Shown here one piece after another: positions 34,493-43,427 of a stretch of 64,000 nucleotides of DNA. Origin of the DNA: Aggregicoccus sp. 17bor-14 (GTDB taxonomy: Bacteria > Myxococcota > Myxococcia > Myxococcales > Myxococcaceae). Positions within the stretch are counted from its first letter, which is position 1. The number at the start of each line of letters is the position of its first letter. Under the pieces are notes generated by a model. The model was not told where the DNA came from. It saw nothing but the letters and a program-made list of their open reading frames with translations, and ran no database searches. The position numbers and the translations under genes are program-made. The stretch is taken from NCBI RefSeq assembly GCF_009659535.1, contig NZ_VJZZ01000007.1, positions 62,001-126,000 on the forward strand, given 5' to 3'.

Positions 34493-34981
34493 TCAGGGCG
34501 CGCTGGCGGTGATGTCGCCGTGGGGCTCGTGCGGCTTCTCCTCCAGGGCGCGCTCGAGTGCCGAGCGCAGGTGCCCCATCGCCTTCTCGCCGGAGACCTG
34601 GTGGCGCAGCTCGGGGTTCGCGTCGAACACGAGGAACGCGGGAATGGCCTTCACCCCGTAGGCCTGCGCCATGGAGCCGTCGTCCACCGCGATGGGGTGC
34701 TTGAGGTTGAGGCGGCGCGCCTCCGTCTCGATGACGTTGGTGTCCAGCGCGGCCTCGTTCTCGTCGAGCGGGACGTGCACGCCGATGACGCGCAGGCCCC
34801 GCGGCTCGAACTCCGCGATGAGCTTGTGCAGCGAGGGCAGCTGCTCCTTGCAGCTCTTGCAGTTCGTGGACCAGAAGTGCAGCAGGACAGGACGGTTGTG
34901 CAGCTCGGAGACGTGGACCGGCGCATTCACCCAGCCGCCATCGGGGTCGAGCAGGGTGAGCGGAACTCGGTGCGGTGGCAT
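34493..34981 (-). CDS. Thioredoxin-fold (TlpA/AhpC-TSA-type) protein
   Basis: A 162-residue thioredoxin-like protein with active-site CKSC (Cys41, Cys44) in LLHFWSTNCKSCKEQLPSL and the cis-Pro region GVKAIPAFLVFD. There is no signal peptide, so it is predicted cytoplasmic, unlike most TlpA relatives. It would act as a thiol-disulfide reductase. It is upstream of the SDR gene on the same strand and divergent from the aminotransferase. Confidence 0.85.
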   Translation of the reverse strand: MPPHRVPLTLLDPDGGWVNAPVHVSELHNRPVLLHFWSTNCKSCKEQLPSLHKLIAEFEPRGLRVIGVHVPLDENEAALDTNVIETEARRLNLKHPIAVDDGSMAQAYGVKAIPAFLVFDANPELRHQVSGEKAMGHLRSALERALEEKPHEPHGDITASAP

Positions 34982-35111
34982 GCGGACACCTCGGCGGGGC
35001 AGGGGGTGGAGGGCAGCCCCTCGAAGCTATGCATCGGTGCCCGGTGACCTGTGGCCAGCGGCCCTCGCGGGGCTGGTCGCCCGCCCCCGGGCCGAGGAGA
35101 CTGACGAGACC

Positions 35112-36236
35112 ATGCGCATCCCCGACTTCAAGCTCGAGCGGTACTTCGCGAAGTGGGAGTTCTCCGCTCCCTACCTGCTGTGCAGCTCGGACATCGAGGG
35201 CTGGCGGATGGCCGACCTGCTCGCGCTCGCGGACGACGACGCGCGCTCGCGCTGGGAGGCGCTCACGCTGGGCTACACCGAGAGCACCGGCCTGCCCGCG
35301 CTGCGCGAGGCGATCGCCGGGCTCTACGCGGGCGTGGCGCCCGAGGAGGTGCTCACCTTCGGCGGCGCGCAGGAGGCGCTCTTTGTCCTGCTCAACGTCC
35401 TGCTCGGCCCGGGGGACCACGCGCTCGTCACCTGGCCGGGCTACCAGTCGCTCTACGAGGTGGCGCGCGCGACGGGCGCGGACGTCGCGCTGCTGCGCCT
35501 GCGCCCCGAGGACGGCTGGCAGCTCGATGTGGAAGCGCTCGAGCGCGCCCTGAAGCCGAACACCCGCTGCGTGGTGGTGAACTTCCCGCACAACCCCACC
35601 GGCGCCCTGCCGCCGCGCGCGGCCTTCGAGGCGCTCGGGGCGCTGTGCGCGGCGCGGGGCATCGTGCTCCTCTCGGACGAGGTGTACCGGCTGCTCGAGT
35701 ACGCGCCCGCGGACCGGCTCCCCGCCGCGGTGGAGCTGCCGGGGCGCGGCGTGAGCCTCGGGGTGATGTCCAAGGCCTTCGGGCTCGCGGGGCTGCGCGT
35801 GGGGTGGCTCGCGCTGAAGGACGCGGGGCTGCGCGCGCGCATCGCGGCGTTCAAGGACTACACGACCATCTGCAACTCGGCCCCCAGCGAGGTGCTCGCG
35901 CTCATCGCCCTGCGCGCGAAGGAGCAGGTGCTCGCGCGCAGCCGCGCGCTGCTCGAGGGGAACCTCGGCCTGCTCGACGCCTTCTTCGCCCGCCACGCGG
36001 AGCGCTTCGGCTGGGTGCGCCCGCGCGCGGGCAGCGTGGCCTTCCCCCGGCTGCTGCAGGGCGGGCCCGTGGACCGCTTCTGCCAGCGACTCGTGGAGCA
36101 AGAGGGCGTGCTGCTGCTTCCCGGCAGCGTCTACGACTTCCCCGGCGACCACTTCCGGCTCGGCTTCGGCCGCTCCTCCCTCCCCGAGGCACTCGAGCGT
36201 CTGGAGCGCTTCGTTGCCTCGAGCACTCCGGCCTGA
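35112..36236 (+). CDS. PLP-dependent class I/II aminotransferase
   Basis: A 374-residue fold-type I aminotransferase. The PLP Lys is Lys221 in VMSKAFGLAGLRVGW. NFPHNPTGALPP provides the Asn/Pro ring contacts, LSDEVYRLLEY the Asp, and FRLGFGR the carboxylate-binding Arg. The N-terminus (FKLERYFAKWEFSAPYLLCSSDIE) is like that of a subgroup that includes capreomycidine synthase-type enzymes, but this does not fix the substrate. It is followed by an ATTGAG/CTCAAT inverted repeat (36270-36290) ahead of the next gene. Confidence 0.9.
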   Translation: MRIPDFKLERYFAKWEFSAPYLLCSSDIEGWRMADLLALADDDARSRWEALTLGYTESTGLPALREAIAGLYAGVAPEEVLTFGGAQEALFVLLNVLLGPGDHALVTWPGYQSLYEVARATGADVALLRLRPEDGWQLDVEALERALKPNTRCVVVNFPHNPTGALPPRAAFEALGALCAARGIVLLSDEVYRLLEYAPADRLPAAVELPGRGVSLGVMSKAFGLAGLRVGWLALKDAGLRARIAAFKDYTTICNSAPSEVLALIALRAKEQVLARSRALLEGNLGLLDAFFARHAERFGWVRPRAGSVAFPRLLQGGPVDRFCQRLVEQEGVLLLPGSVYDFPGDHFRLGFGRSSLPEALERLERFVASSTPA

Positions 36237-36308
36237 GCGTGCTTATCGATATGTGCGGGGTATCCAGGCATTGAGACACCGACACTCAATCCGACCCGGG
36301 AGGACGCC

Positions 36309-36683
36309 ATGAAGCGCGGCTGGCTCGCAGGATGCGTGGGAGTCTTGGTGCTGTCGACGACGGGCTGTGCCACCGGCGGAGGCACAAGGGGCGATGTCTA
36401 CGGCCTCACGGGAACGAGCTCCTGGGCCCAGTGGCGCGCCCACGAGCTGCGCGCGGGCTACCTGCAGCCGCAGAGCAGGTGGCACCTGTCCAGCTTCCAG
36501 GGCCTCGTGGACTACCGCTACCTCAGCACCCCCTACAGCGCCGTGCTCATGGAGGGCAGGCCCGAGGCCATCTACGCGCGCGCGCAGGACTGGCGCGATC
36601 GGCCGCCGATCGATCCGCAGACGGGCCTGCAGTACGGCGCCAAGGACGGGTCGAACGTCACCGTGTACGTCGCCCCCCACTGA
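36309..36683 (+). CDS. Small hypothetical lipoprotein
   Basis: A 124-residue protein with a signal peptide ending in a lipobox (LSTTGC, Cys about 20). The mature part has SSWAQWRAHELRAGYLQPQSRWHLSSFQGLVDYRYLSTPYSAVLM and a polar C-terminus, and no recognised domain. GGGAGG lies five bases upstream of the ATG. A second small lipoprotein gene follows after 43 bases, likely co-transcribed. Confidence 0.7.
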   Translation: MKRGWLAGCVGVLVLSTTGCATGGGTRGDVYGLTGTSSWAQWRAHELRAGYLQPQSRWHLSSFQGLVDYRYLSTPYSAVLMEGRPEAIYARAQDWRDRPPIDPQTGLQYGAKDGSNVTVYVAPH

Positions 36684-36726
36684 GCGCCTCGCGTCTCCTC
36701 ATGCCGTTCCAACACGGGAGAGTCCG

Positions 36727-36891
36727 ATGAGAGCGTCGTCCGTCGTGACGTCGTTGCTGGCCGTCCTGTTCCTGGGCTCGGCGTGCGCGAGCCACTCGCA
36801 GTCGCTCATCGGTGCGAGCCAGGGGCGCGCCCAGAAGCCCGCGCGCCCCGAGCCCAACGTGGACAAGCCGCCGCCTCCCGAGGGCCGCTGA
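36727..36891 (+). CDS. Very small lipoprotein
   Basis: A 54-residue protein with a signal peptide and lipobox (LGSAC, Cys about 20), leaving a mature tail of 34 residues rich in Pro, Lys and Ser (SQSLIGASQGRAQKPARPEPN). A ribosome binding site (GGGAG) precedes the ATG. It probably follows the preceding lipoprotein gene in an operon. Function unknown. Confidence 0.6.
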   Translation: MRASSVVTSLLAVLFLGSACASHSQSLIGASQGRAQKPARPEPNVDKPPPPEGR

Positions 36892-36906
36892 GCCCCGGGC
36901 GGGCCC

Positions 36907-38034
<1,128 letters not shown>

Positions 38035-38076
38035 GGGTTCCAGCTCCTGGAGCGACGTGCGTGAGAGAGGTCCGTC

Positions 38077-38874
38077 CTACCGTCCGGTGAACTTCGCGGG
38101 CCGCTTCGCGACGAAGGCCTCGTATGCCTCGCGGAAGTCCTGGGTCTGCATGCAGACGGCCTGGGCGCGCGCCTCGTTGTCCAGCGCGCCGTAGAGGTCC
38201 GAGTTCAGCTCGCCGTTGAGCAGCTCCTTCGTCATCCCGAGCGCGAAGCGCGGGCCGTCGGCGAGGCGGCGGGCCCAGGCCATGGCCTCCTCGAGCACGC
38301 GCTCGGGGGGCACCACGCGGTTGAAGAGGCCGTAGCGCTCGGCGGTGGCGGCGTCGATCGCGTCGCCGAAGTAGAGCAGCTCGGTGGCGCGGCCGAGGCC
38401 GACGATCTTCGGGAGCAGGTACGCGGCGCCCATGTCGGCACCCGCGAGGCCCACCTTGACGAAGAGGAAGGCAATCTTCGCCTTCTCGCTCGCCACGCGC
38501 AGGTCGGAGGCGAGCGCGATGACGGCGCCTGCGCCCGCCGCCGTGCCGTTGAGCGCGGCGACGATGGGCTTGCGCAGCGCGCGCATGTTCTTGATGAGGT
38601 CGCAGGTCATCCGGGTGAACTCGACGAGGCCCGGCATGTCCCGGCTGAACAGCTCGCCGATGATGCTGTTCACGTCTCCGCCGGAGCAGAAGCCGCGGCC
38701 CTCGCCAGTGATGACCACGCTGGCGACGGAGGGCTCGCGCTCGAGCGCGAAGAAGAGGTCGGTGAGCTCGCGGTAGACCTCGAAGGTCAGCGCGTTGAGC
38801 ATGTCGGGCCGGGTGAAGGTGATGACCCCGACCCGGTCCTGCACCTCGAAGCGAAAGGACGTGGGCGTCTGCAT
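38077..38874 (-). CDS. Crotonase-fold (enoyl-CoA hydratase/isomerase) enzyme
   Basis: A 265-residue crotonase. It has the CoA-binding/oxyanion motifs GRGFCSGGDVNSI and ALNGTAAGAGAVIALASDLRVAS, then KVGLAGADMGAAYLLPKIVG. By eye, the two catalytic Glu residues of classical hydratases are not at their aligned positions; an Asp in AGADMG is the only nearby acid. It may therefore be a non-hydratase crotonase (isomerase, hydrolase or ring-processing enzyme). The operon also has an acyl-CoA dehydrogenase and a RidA-like protein. Confidence 0.88.
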   Translation of the reverse strand: MQTPTSFRFEVQDRVGVITFTRPDMLNALTFEVYRELTDLFFALEREPSVASVVITGEGRGFCSGGDVNSIIGELFSRDMPGLVEFTRMTCDLIKNMRALRKPIVAALNGTAAGAGAVIALASDLRVASEKAKIAFLFVKVGLAGADMGAAYLLPKIVGLGRATELLYFGDAIDAATAERYGLFNRVVPPERVLEEAMAWARRLADGPRFALGMTKELLNGELNSDLYGALDNEARAQAVCMQTQDFREAYEAFVAKRPAKFTGR

Positions 38875-38915
38875 GGCCCACCTTCTAGCGCACTTGGGGC
38901 GAGGCCTGTCCCCGC

Positions 38916-39317
38916 TCAGAGCACCGCGGTGGCCTCGATCTCCACCAGCGCACGGTCCTCGAGCAGCGCGGCGACCTGCACCAGCGCCATGGCGGGGTAG
39001 TGCCTGCCGAGCAGCTTGCGCCACGCTCCACCGATCTCCTTCGCCGCGGCGAGGTACGCGTGCTTGTCCGTCACGTACACGGTCATCCGCGCGATGCTCT
39101 CCGGTGCGCCGCCGGCCTCGCGCACCACCGCGAGCACGTTGGCGAGCGCCTGCTCGAACTGCGCCGCGAAGCCCTCGGGAAAGCGGGGCGTCTCGCTCGT
39201 GGGGTCCCACCCGATCTGCCCGCCGACGAAGAGCATGCGCCCCTCGGCGACGATGCCGTTCGCGTACCCCTTGGGGCGAGCCCAGCCGGGCGGCTGCACG
39301 ACGGTGGGTCCAGGCAT
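38916..39317 (-). CDS. RidA-family protein lacking the key arginine
   Basis: A 133-residue YjgF/YER057c/UK114 (RidA) protein with FVGGQIGWDP, AQFEQALANVLAVVREAGG and the C-terminal VEIEATAVL. Active RidA deaminases carry an Arg in the motif PARxxVxVA; here the motif reads PAMALVQVA with Met at 110, so 2-aminoacrylate deamination is not expected. Such Rid subfamily members often occur in catabolic operons. It is the first gene of the operon with the crotonase and acyl-CoA dehydrogenase, spaced by about 40 bases each. Confidence 0.88.
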   Translation of the reverse strand: MPGPTVVQPPGWARPKGYANGIVAEGRMLFVGGQIGWDPTSETPRFPEGFAAQFEQALANVLAVVREAGGAPESIARMTVYVTDKHAYLAAAKEIGGAWRKLLGRHYPAMALVQVAALLEDRALVEIEATAVL

Positions 39318-39476
39318 GGCAACATCCTCCTCGGTGGGGAGCGAGCACTGTAGCGGGCGGGGCTGGCAGCGTCGCGTGCCGGAATCGATTCCTGGGAGTG
39401 ATGGATGAGCCCACAGTTAGTTACTCACGCTGAAGAACAGGTCGAGGCCAGGGTTGCCCCCATAGGGAGGCAGCCC

Positions 39477-39932
39477 ATGCACCGACGTCATCAGGTCCCC
39501 ATCCTCATGTTGCTGGCCGGAGTCACCGTGCACGCGGCCGGCGCGCTGGTGGCAGACGCTCTCTGGAACAAGGGCGCGCTGCACGACCTCGTCACCCGCC
39601 AACCCTCGGCGTTGTTCGCGTACGCCCTCGCGACGGCCTTTGCGCTCACGCCGCTGGTTGCGTTCGCGTCGCTGCACGTCCTGCTGCAGCGCCTGGCCCA
39701 CCGGTTCGTGCCCGTGCGCAGGATGCTGCAGGTAGGCACCGTGGCCTTTCCGCTCCTCGCGCTCGCGGCGCAGGTGGAGAGCTGGCGCTGGCTCGCCTCC
39801 GACGCGCAGGCCGCGCTGCTCCTCCTCTTCCTTCCGATTTACGCCGCAGTAGGCGCGGGCGTGCTCATGCTGCTCGCGCTGCTTGCCTCGGTGCTGCTCG
39901 GCGAGCACCACCGCCCCGCGCTGCGTCACTGA
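39477..39932 (+). CDS. Four-TM hypothetical membrane protein
   Basis: A 151-residue membrane protein with four hydrophobic helices (about 8-26, 47-70, 85-102 and 113-140). AGGGAGG just upstream supports the ATG at 39477 over an upstream in-frame start at 39405. The first helix contains HAAGALVADALWNKGALHD. I recognise no named family. The gene is flanked by the RidA operon (divergent) and the next lipoprotein (convergent). Confidence 0.65.
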   Translation: MHRRHQVPILMLLAGVTVHAAGALVADALWNKGALHDLVTRQPSALFAYALATAFALTPLVAFASLHVLLQRLAHRFVPVRRMLQVGTVAFPLLALAAQVESWRWLASDAQAALLLLFLPIYAAVGAGVLMLLALLASVLLGEHHRPALRH

Positions 39933-39949
39933 CGCGCGGGCTCAGCCGC

Positions 39950-40423
39950 TCACTCCGCCTGCGACGTGGCGACCTCGGGCGGTCCCTCGGCGGTGTCGTT
40001 CAGCTCGCAGGGTGCGAGGAGCAGGGTGTTGCCCGAGGCGTTCGAGGCCACCTGGATGAGCGGCCCGTGCACCGTCACCCACGTCTTGCGCGCCACCAGG
40101 GAGTTGATGCGCCGCACATCGAGCGGTGGCGTCAGGATGCAGGTCACCACGTGGGACTTCTCGCGCGGGGTGGTGGCGTCCAGCACGCCGTCCACGTCCA
40201 GCCGCGCGTTGCCGTTGGACATCGGGACCACCGTGGCGAGGCGACCGGTGATCTCCACGTCCGCGTACTTCCCGGCGCACTTCTGCTGCGCCTCGCCCTC
40301 GCCGGTGGTGCTGCGCGCGCAGCCGTAGAGGTCCTCCCACTGCCGCTCGAACTGGGGGTGCAGCCGCACCTGGGAGCAGGCACAGAGGACGAGCAGCGCG
40401 GGGAGCAGGAGGAGGCGCTTCAT
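39950..40423 (-). CDS. Hypothetical lipoprotein
   Basis: A 157-residue protein with an N-terminal signal and lipobox-like VLCAC (Cys 14 or 16). The mature part contains two more Cys (DLYGCARSTTGEGEAQQKCAGKY) and a beta-rich region (VEITGRLATVVPMSNGNARLDVDGVLDA). No family is recognised. Its ATG overlaps the stop of the upstream SDR gene (ATGA), so it is coupled to that gene. Confidence 0.68.
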   Translation of the reverse strand: MKRLLLLPALLVLCACSQVRLHPQFERQWEDLYGCARSTTGEGEAQQKCAGKYADVEITGRLATVVPMSNGNARLDVDGVLDATTPREKSHVVTCILTPPLDVRRINSLVARKTWVTVHGPLIQVASNASGNTLLLAPCELNDTAEGPPEVATSQAE

Positions 40424-41193
40424 ACCGTCTCCCCACCGTCGATCGCGTAGGTGGCGCCCGTCACGGCGGCCGCTGCCTCGGAGGCGAGGAAGAGGCACAC
40501 CGCAGCGACCTCCTCGGGCCGGATGATGCGGCCCATCGCATTCATCGACGCGAGCGCCTCGCGGCTCTCGGCCTCGCTGCGCCCGGTGGCCTTGCTGATG
40601 TTGCCGGTGGCAGCGGTGAGCATGTCCGTCTCTACCCAGCCCGGGCACACGGCGTTCACGGTGACGTTCTTCTTGCCGTACTCCACCGCGAGCGCGCGCG
40701 TGAGCCCGAGCAGCGCGTGCTTCGAGGCGCAGTACGCGCTCGTGTAGCGAAAGCCCTTCACGGCCGCGGTGGAGGCGATGTTCAGCACGCGGCCGCCGCC
40801 GGCCGCCGCCATCGCGGGCATCAGCTCGCGGCAGAGGAGGAAGGGCGCGGTGACGTTCACCGCCATGAGCCGCGCATAGTCCTGGGTGGAGGTCTTGCCG
40901 AGCGGCGCCGCGAGCGCGATGCCGGCGTTGTTCACCAGCACCGCGGGCGGGCCCAGCTCCAGCACGGTGCGGCAGGCGGCGAGCAGCGAGGCCTCGTCGG
41001 CCACGTCCACCTCGAGCGGGCGCACCGCGTCACCGGCCTCCTGCTGCAGCCCCTGAAGCTGCTCGCGCGAGCGGGCGAGCGCCCACACCCCATAACCCTC
41101 GCGCGCGAAGGCGAGCGCGATGGCGCGCCCGATGCCGCGGCTCGCGCCGGTGACCACTGCCATCCGCCTGTTCGAAGTCGCCGAAGGAGCCAT
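40420..41193 (-). CDS. FabG-like short-chain dehydrogenase
   Basis: A 257-residue classical SDR. It has VTGASRGIGRAIALAFAREGY, VLVNNAGIALAAPLGK, the active-site Ser in LNIASTAAVKG, YCASK and the C-terminal GATYAIDGGETV. The start ATG at 41193 was taken; an ATG at 41163 ten residues later would remove the lead peptide. Typical 3-oxoacyl-ACP/CoA reductase or 3-hydroxyacyl dehydrogenase; substrate unknown. It is divergent from the glutaryl-CoA dehydrogenase-like gene with about 90 bases between, so the two may share regulation. Confidence 0.9.
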   Translation of the reverse strand: MAPSATSNRRMAVVTGASRGIGRAIALAFAREGYGVWALARSREQLQGLQQEAGDAVRPLEVDVADEASLLAACRTVLELGPPAVLVNNAGIALAAPLGKTSTQDYARLMAVNVTAPFLLCRELMPAMAAAGGGRVLNIASTAAVKGFRYTSAYCASKHALLGLTRALAVEYGKKNVTVNAVCPGWVETDMLTAATGNISKATGRSEAESREALASMNAMGRIIRPEEVAAVCLFLASEAAAAVTGATYAIDGGETV

Positions 41194-41224
41194 CGTGCGC
41201 CGCAGCATACCCGGCCGGGCGCGT

Positions 41225-41253
41225 TTGACTGCCCTGGAGGTGGGGGTTACAAG
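41225..41253 (+). promoter_or_regulatory. Sigma-70-type promoter of the glutaryl-CoA dehydrogenase gene
   Basis: TTGACT (41225-41230) and TACAAG (41248-41253) are separated by exactly 17 bases, 29 bases before the start codon. The match to the -35 box is five of six and to the -10 box four of six. Transcription would start near 41260 with a leader of about 20 bases containing GAGG. Confidence 0.5.
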
Positions 41254-41281
41254 CCGCCGCAACCCCTACTCGAGGACGCAC

Positions 41282-42463
41282 ATGCCCCGCGCGGAAGTCA
41301 CGGACCTCTACCGCATCGACGACCTGCTGTCCGACGAGGAGAAGGCCGCCCGCGACACGGTGGCGCAGTTCATCGACCGCGAGTACCTGCCCATCATCGG
41401 CAAGCACTTCCGCGACGGCACCTTCCCCATGCACCTCATCCCGCGCATCGCGGAGATGGGCGTGCTGGGCGCGAACCTGCACGGCTACGGCTGCGCGGGG
41501 ATGAACAACGTCACCTACGGCCTGGTGCTGCAGGAGCTCGAGCGGGGCGACTCCGGGCTGCGCTCCTTCGCCAGCGTGCAGGGCTCCTTGTGCATGTACC
41601 CCCTCCACGCCTACGGCAGCGAGGAGCAGAAGGAGCGCTTCCTGCCCGGCATGGCCAAGGGCAAGCTCATCGGCTGCTTCGGCCTCACCGAGCCGGACTT
41701 CGGCTCCAACCCCGGCGGGATGCGCACGCGCGCGCGCAAGGACGGGGACCACTGGGTGCTCAACGGCAGCAAGGCGTGGATCACCAACGGCACCTTCGCA
41801 GACCTGGCCATCGTGTGGGCGAAGACGGACGACGGCGGCCCCGAGTCCATCCGCGGCTTCATCGTGGAGAAGGGGATGCCGGGCTTCACGGCGCGCGAGA
41901 TCCCCGGCAAGTTCTCCCTGCGCGCCTCGGCCACCGCCGAGCTCGCCTTCCAGGACGTGCGCGTTCCGGAGCGCAACATGCTGCCCGGCGTGAAGGGGCT
42001 CAAGGGCCCGCTGAGCTGCCTCAACAACGCGCGCTACGGCATCTCCTTCGCCGTGACGGGCGCGGCCATCGCCTGCTTCGAGGGCGCGCGCGAGTACGCG
42101 CTGTCCCGCGTGCAGTTCGACCGCCCCATCGCCGGCTACCAGCTCACGCAGGAGAAGTTCGCCGACATGCTCACGGAGATCGTGAAGGCGCAGCTGCTCT
42201 CGCTGCGGCTCGGCCGGCTCAAGGACGAGGGCAAGGCGACGCCCACGATGGTGAGCCTCGCGAAGCGCAACAACGTGAAGAGCGCCATGGAGATCGCCCG
42301 CGTCGCGCGCGGCATCTACGGCGCCAACGGCATCACGGACGAGTACCCGCCCATCCGCCACATGCTCAACCTCGAGAGCGTGTACACCTACGAGGGCACC
42401 CACGAGGTGCACACGCTGGTGCTGGGCAAGGCGATCACGGGCATCGACGCGTTCAACCCGTAG
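41282..42463 (+). CDS. gcdH: Glutaryl-CoA dehydrogenase-like acyl-CoA dehydrogenase
   Basis: A 393-residue flavoprotein. It reads closely as glutaryl-CoA dehydrogenase: LRSFASVQGSLCMYPLHAYGSEEQKERFLPGMAKGKLIGCFGLTEPDFGSN, with the substrate-carboxylate Arg in LRSFASVQ and the catalytic Glu371 in YEGTHEVHTLVLG. The enzyme oxidatively decarboxylates glutaryl-CoA to crotonyl-CoA, the joining step of lysine, tryptophan and benzoyl-CoA breakdown. Without biochemical data a related acyl-CoA substrate remains possible. It has its own promoter and a strong terminator. Confidence 0.88.
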   Translation: MPRAEVTDLYRIDDLLSDEEKAARDTVAQFIDREYLPIIGKHFRDGTFPMHLIPRIAEMGVLGANLHGYGCAGMNNVTYGLVLQELERGDSGLRSFASVQGSLCMYPLHAYGSEEQKERFLPGMAKGKLIGCFGLTEPDFGSNPGGMRTRARKDGDHWVLNGSKAWITNGTFADLAIVWAKTDDGGPESIRGFIVEKGMPGFTAREIPGKFSLRASATAELAFQDVRVPERNMLPGVKGLKGPLSCLNNARYGISFAVTGAAIACFEGAREYALSRVQFDRPIAGYQLTQEKFADMLTEIVKAQLLSLRLGRLKDEGKATPTMVSLAKRNNVKSAMEIARVARGIYGANGITDEYPPIRHMLNLESVYTYEGTHEVHTLVLGKAITGIDAFNP

Positions 42464-42477
42464 CCCGGATGCACGAA

Positions 42478-42505
42478 GGGCCCCGGGGTGCTCACCGCGG
42501 GGCCC
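42478..42505. terminator. Strong hairpin terminator between convergent genes
   Basis: GGGCCCC (42478-42484) and GGGGCCC (42499-42505) bracket an inner GGTG/CACC pairing, making a long G/C-rich hairpin 15 bases after the gcdH-like stop and 34 bases before the end of the convergent DUF2058 gene. There is no T-run, so it may depend on its stability or act in both directions. Confidence 0.65.
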
Positions 42506-42538
42506 TCCGCTGCTGCTCTCCCGGGGGAGCGCGGACCT

Positions 42539-43327
42539 TCAGCTCGGCTGGGGCTCGGTGGCTTCGGAGGTCTCGGCAGCGGCCTCGGGCTCGGCGGCCT
42601 CCGGCTCGGCGCCAGCGGCCTCCGGCTCGTCATCCGGCGTCTCCTGCGCGGTGCCGGCGGCCTCGGCCTCCTGCTGCGCCTTGAGCGCCGAGTCGTCCAT
42701 GAAGCCGATGGGCGAGTCCTTGCGGTTGAGGAAGCGCACCGACTTCTGGCTCAGCGCGTACATCTTCTCGGCGGCCGCCGCGGGCACCAGCGAGTGCTCG
42801 ATCTGCGCGGGCTCCGGGCGCTCCACCACCGCGAGCGCGCCCTCCTCGAGCTGCTTCGCCTGGGCCTCGGTGAGCTCGAGCCGGCGCAGCTTGCCCTTGC
42901 GGGTCATGAAGTAGAAGACGCTGGCGCCCACGTCCACGGGCACCTGGTTGCCGAGCACCAGCTCGCGCAGCGCGCGCGCCAGCTCCTGCTGCTTCTTGCT
43001 CTCCAGGCGCTGCGCCTCGCGCGAGCCCGGCATGGGCGGCAGCTTGGGGACCGGGGGAGCAGCCGGCGCGGACGGCCGGCCGAAGGAGGGGCGGCCACCC
43101 TCGCGCCGGGGCGGAGGGCCTCCGCGGCCCTCGTCGCGGCGGGGGCGGTGATCGTCGCGGCGCGGTCCCCGGGATTCCTCCCGGCGTGGCCCGCGTTCAC
43201 CCGCACCCCCCTCGTCGCGCCTCGACGGGGAGGGGGCAGGGCGGCTCGGGGCCGCCGTCTCGACCTTCTTCGCCTGGTCCTCGGTGACGAGGCCGGCCTT
43301 CAGGAGCTTGTCGCGCAGGTTCTGCAT
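42539..43327 (-). CDS. DUF2058-family protein with charged linker and acidic tail
   Basis: A 262-residue protein. Residues 1-20 (MQNLRDKLLKAGLVTEDQAK) and the core at about 105-215 (KKQQELARALRELVLGNQV, FYFMTRKGKLRRLELTE, AAAAEKMYALSQKSVRFLN) match DUF2058 (E. coli YaiL type), thought to bind RNA or the translation apparatus. Between them lies an Arg/Asp/Gly/Pro-rich linker of about 80 residues with repeated PRRD/PRRE motifs, and after them a Glu/Ala-rich tail. The linker and tail are much longer than in YaiL. Confidence 0.78.
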   Translation of the reverse strand: MQNLRDKLLKAGLVTEDQAKKVETAAPSRPAPSPSRRDEGGAGERGPRREESRGPRRDDHRPRRDEGRGGPPPRREGGRPSFGRPSAPAAPPVPKLPPMPGSREAQRLESKKQQELARALRELVLGNQVPVDVGASVFYFMTRKGKLRRLELTEAQAKQLEEGALAVVERPEPAQIEHSLVPAAAAEKMYALSQKSVRFLNRKDSPIGFMDDSALKAQQEAEAAGTAQETPDDEPEAAGAEPEAAEPEAAAETSEATEPQPS

Positions 43328-43427
43328 GCGCCCCGCGTTCTATCCCTTGTGCCAGCAGAGGCAAGCCGTCCCTTGCTCCCCCCTGTGCGCCCCATCTAAC
43401 TTGCCCCTTCCCCCTTCGGGAGAAACC

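Noticed and set aside
36307-36730. Alternative plus-strand frames overlapping the small lipoprotein gene
   Set aside because: They lack a signal peptide and a ribosome binding site, whereas the frame at 36309-36683 has both.
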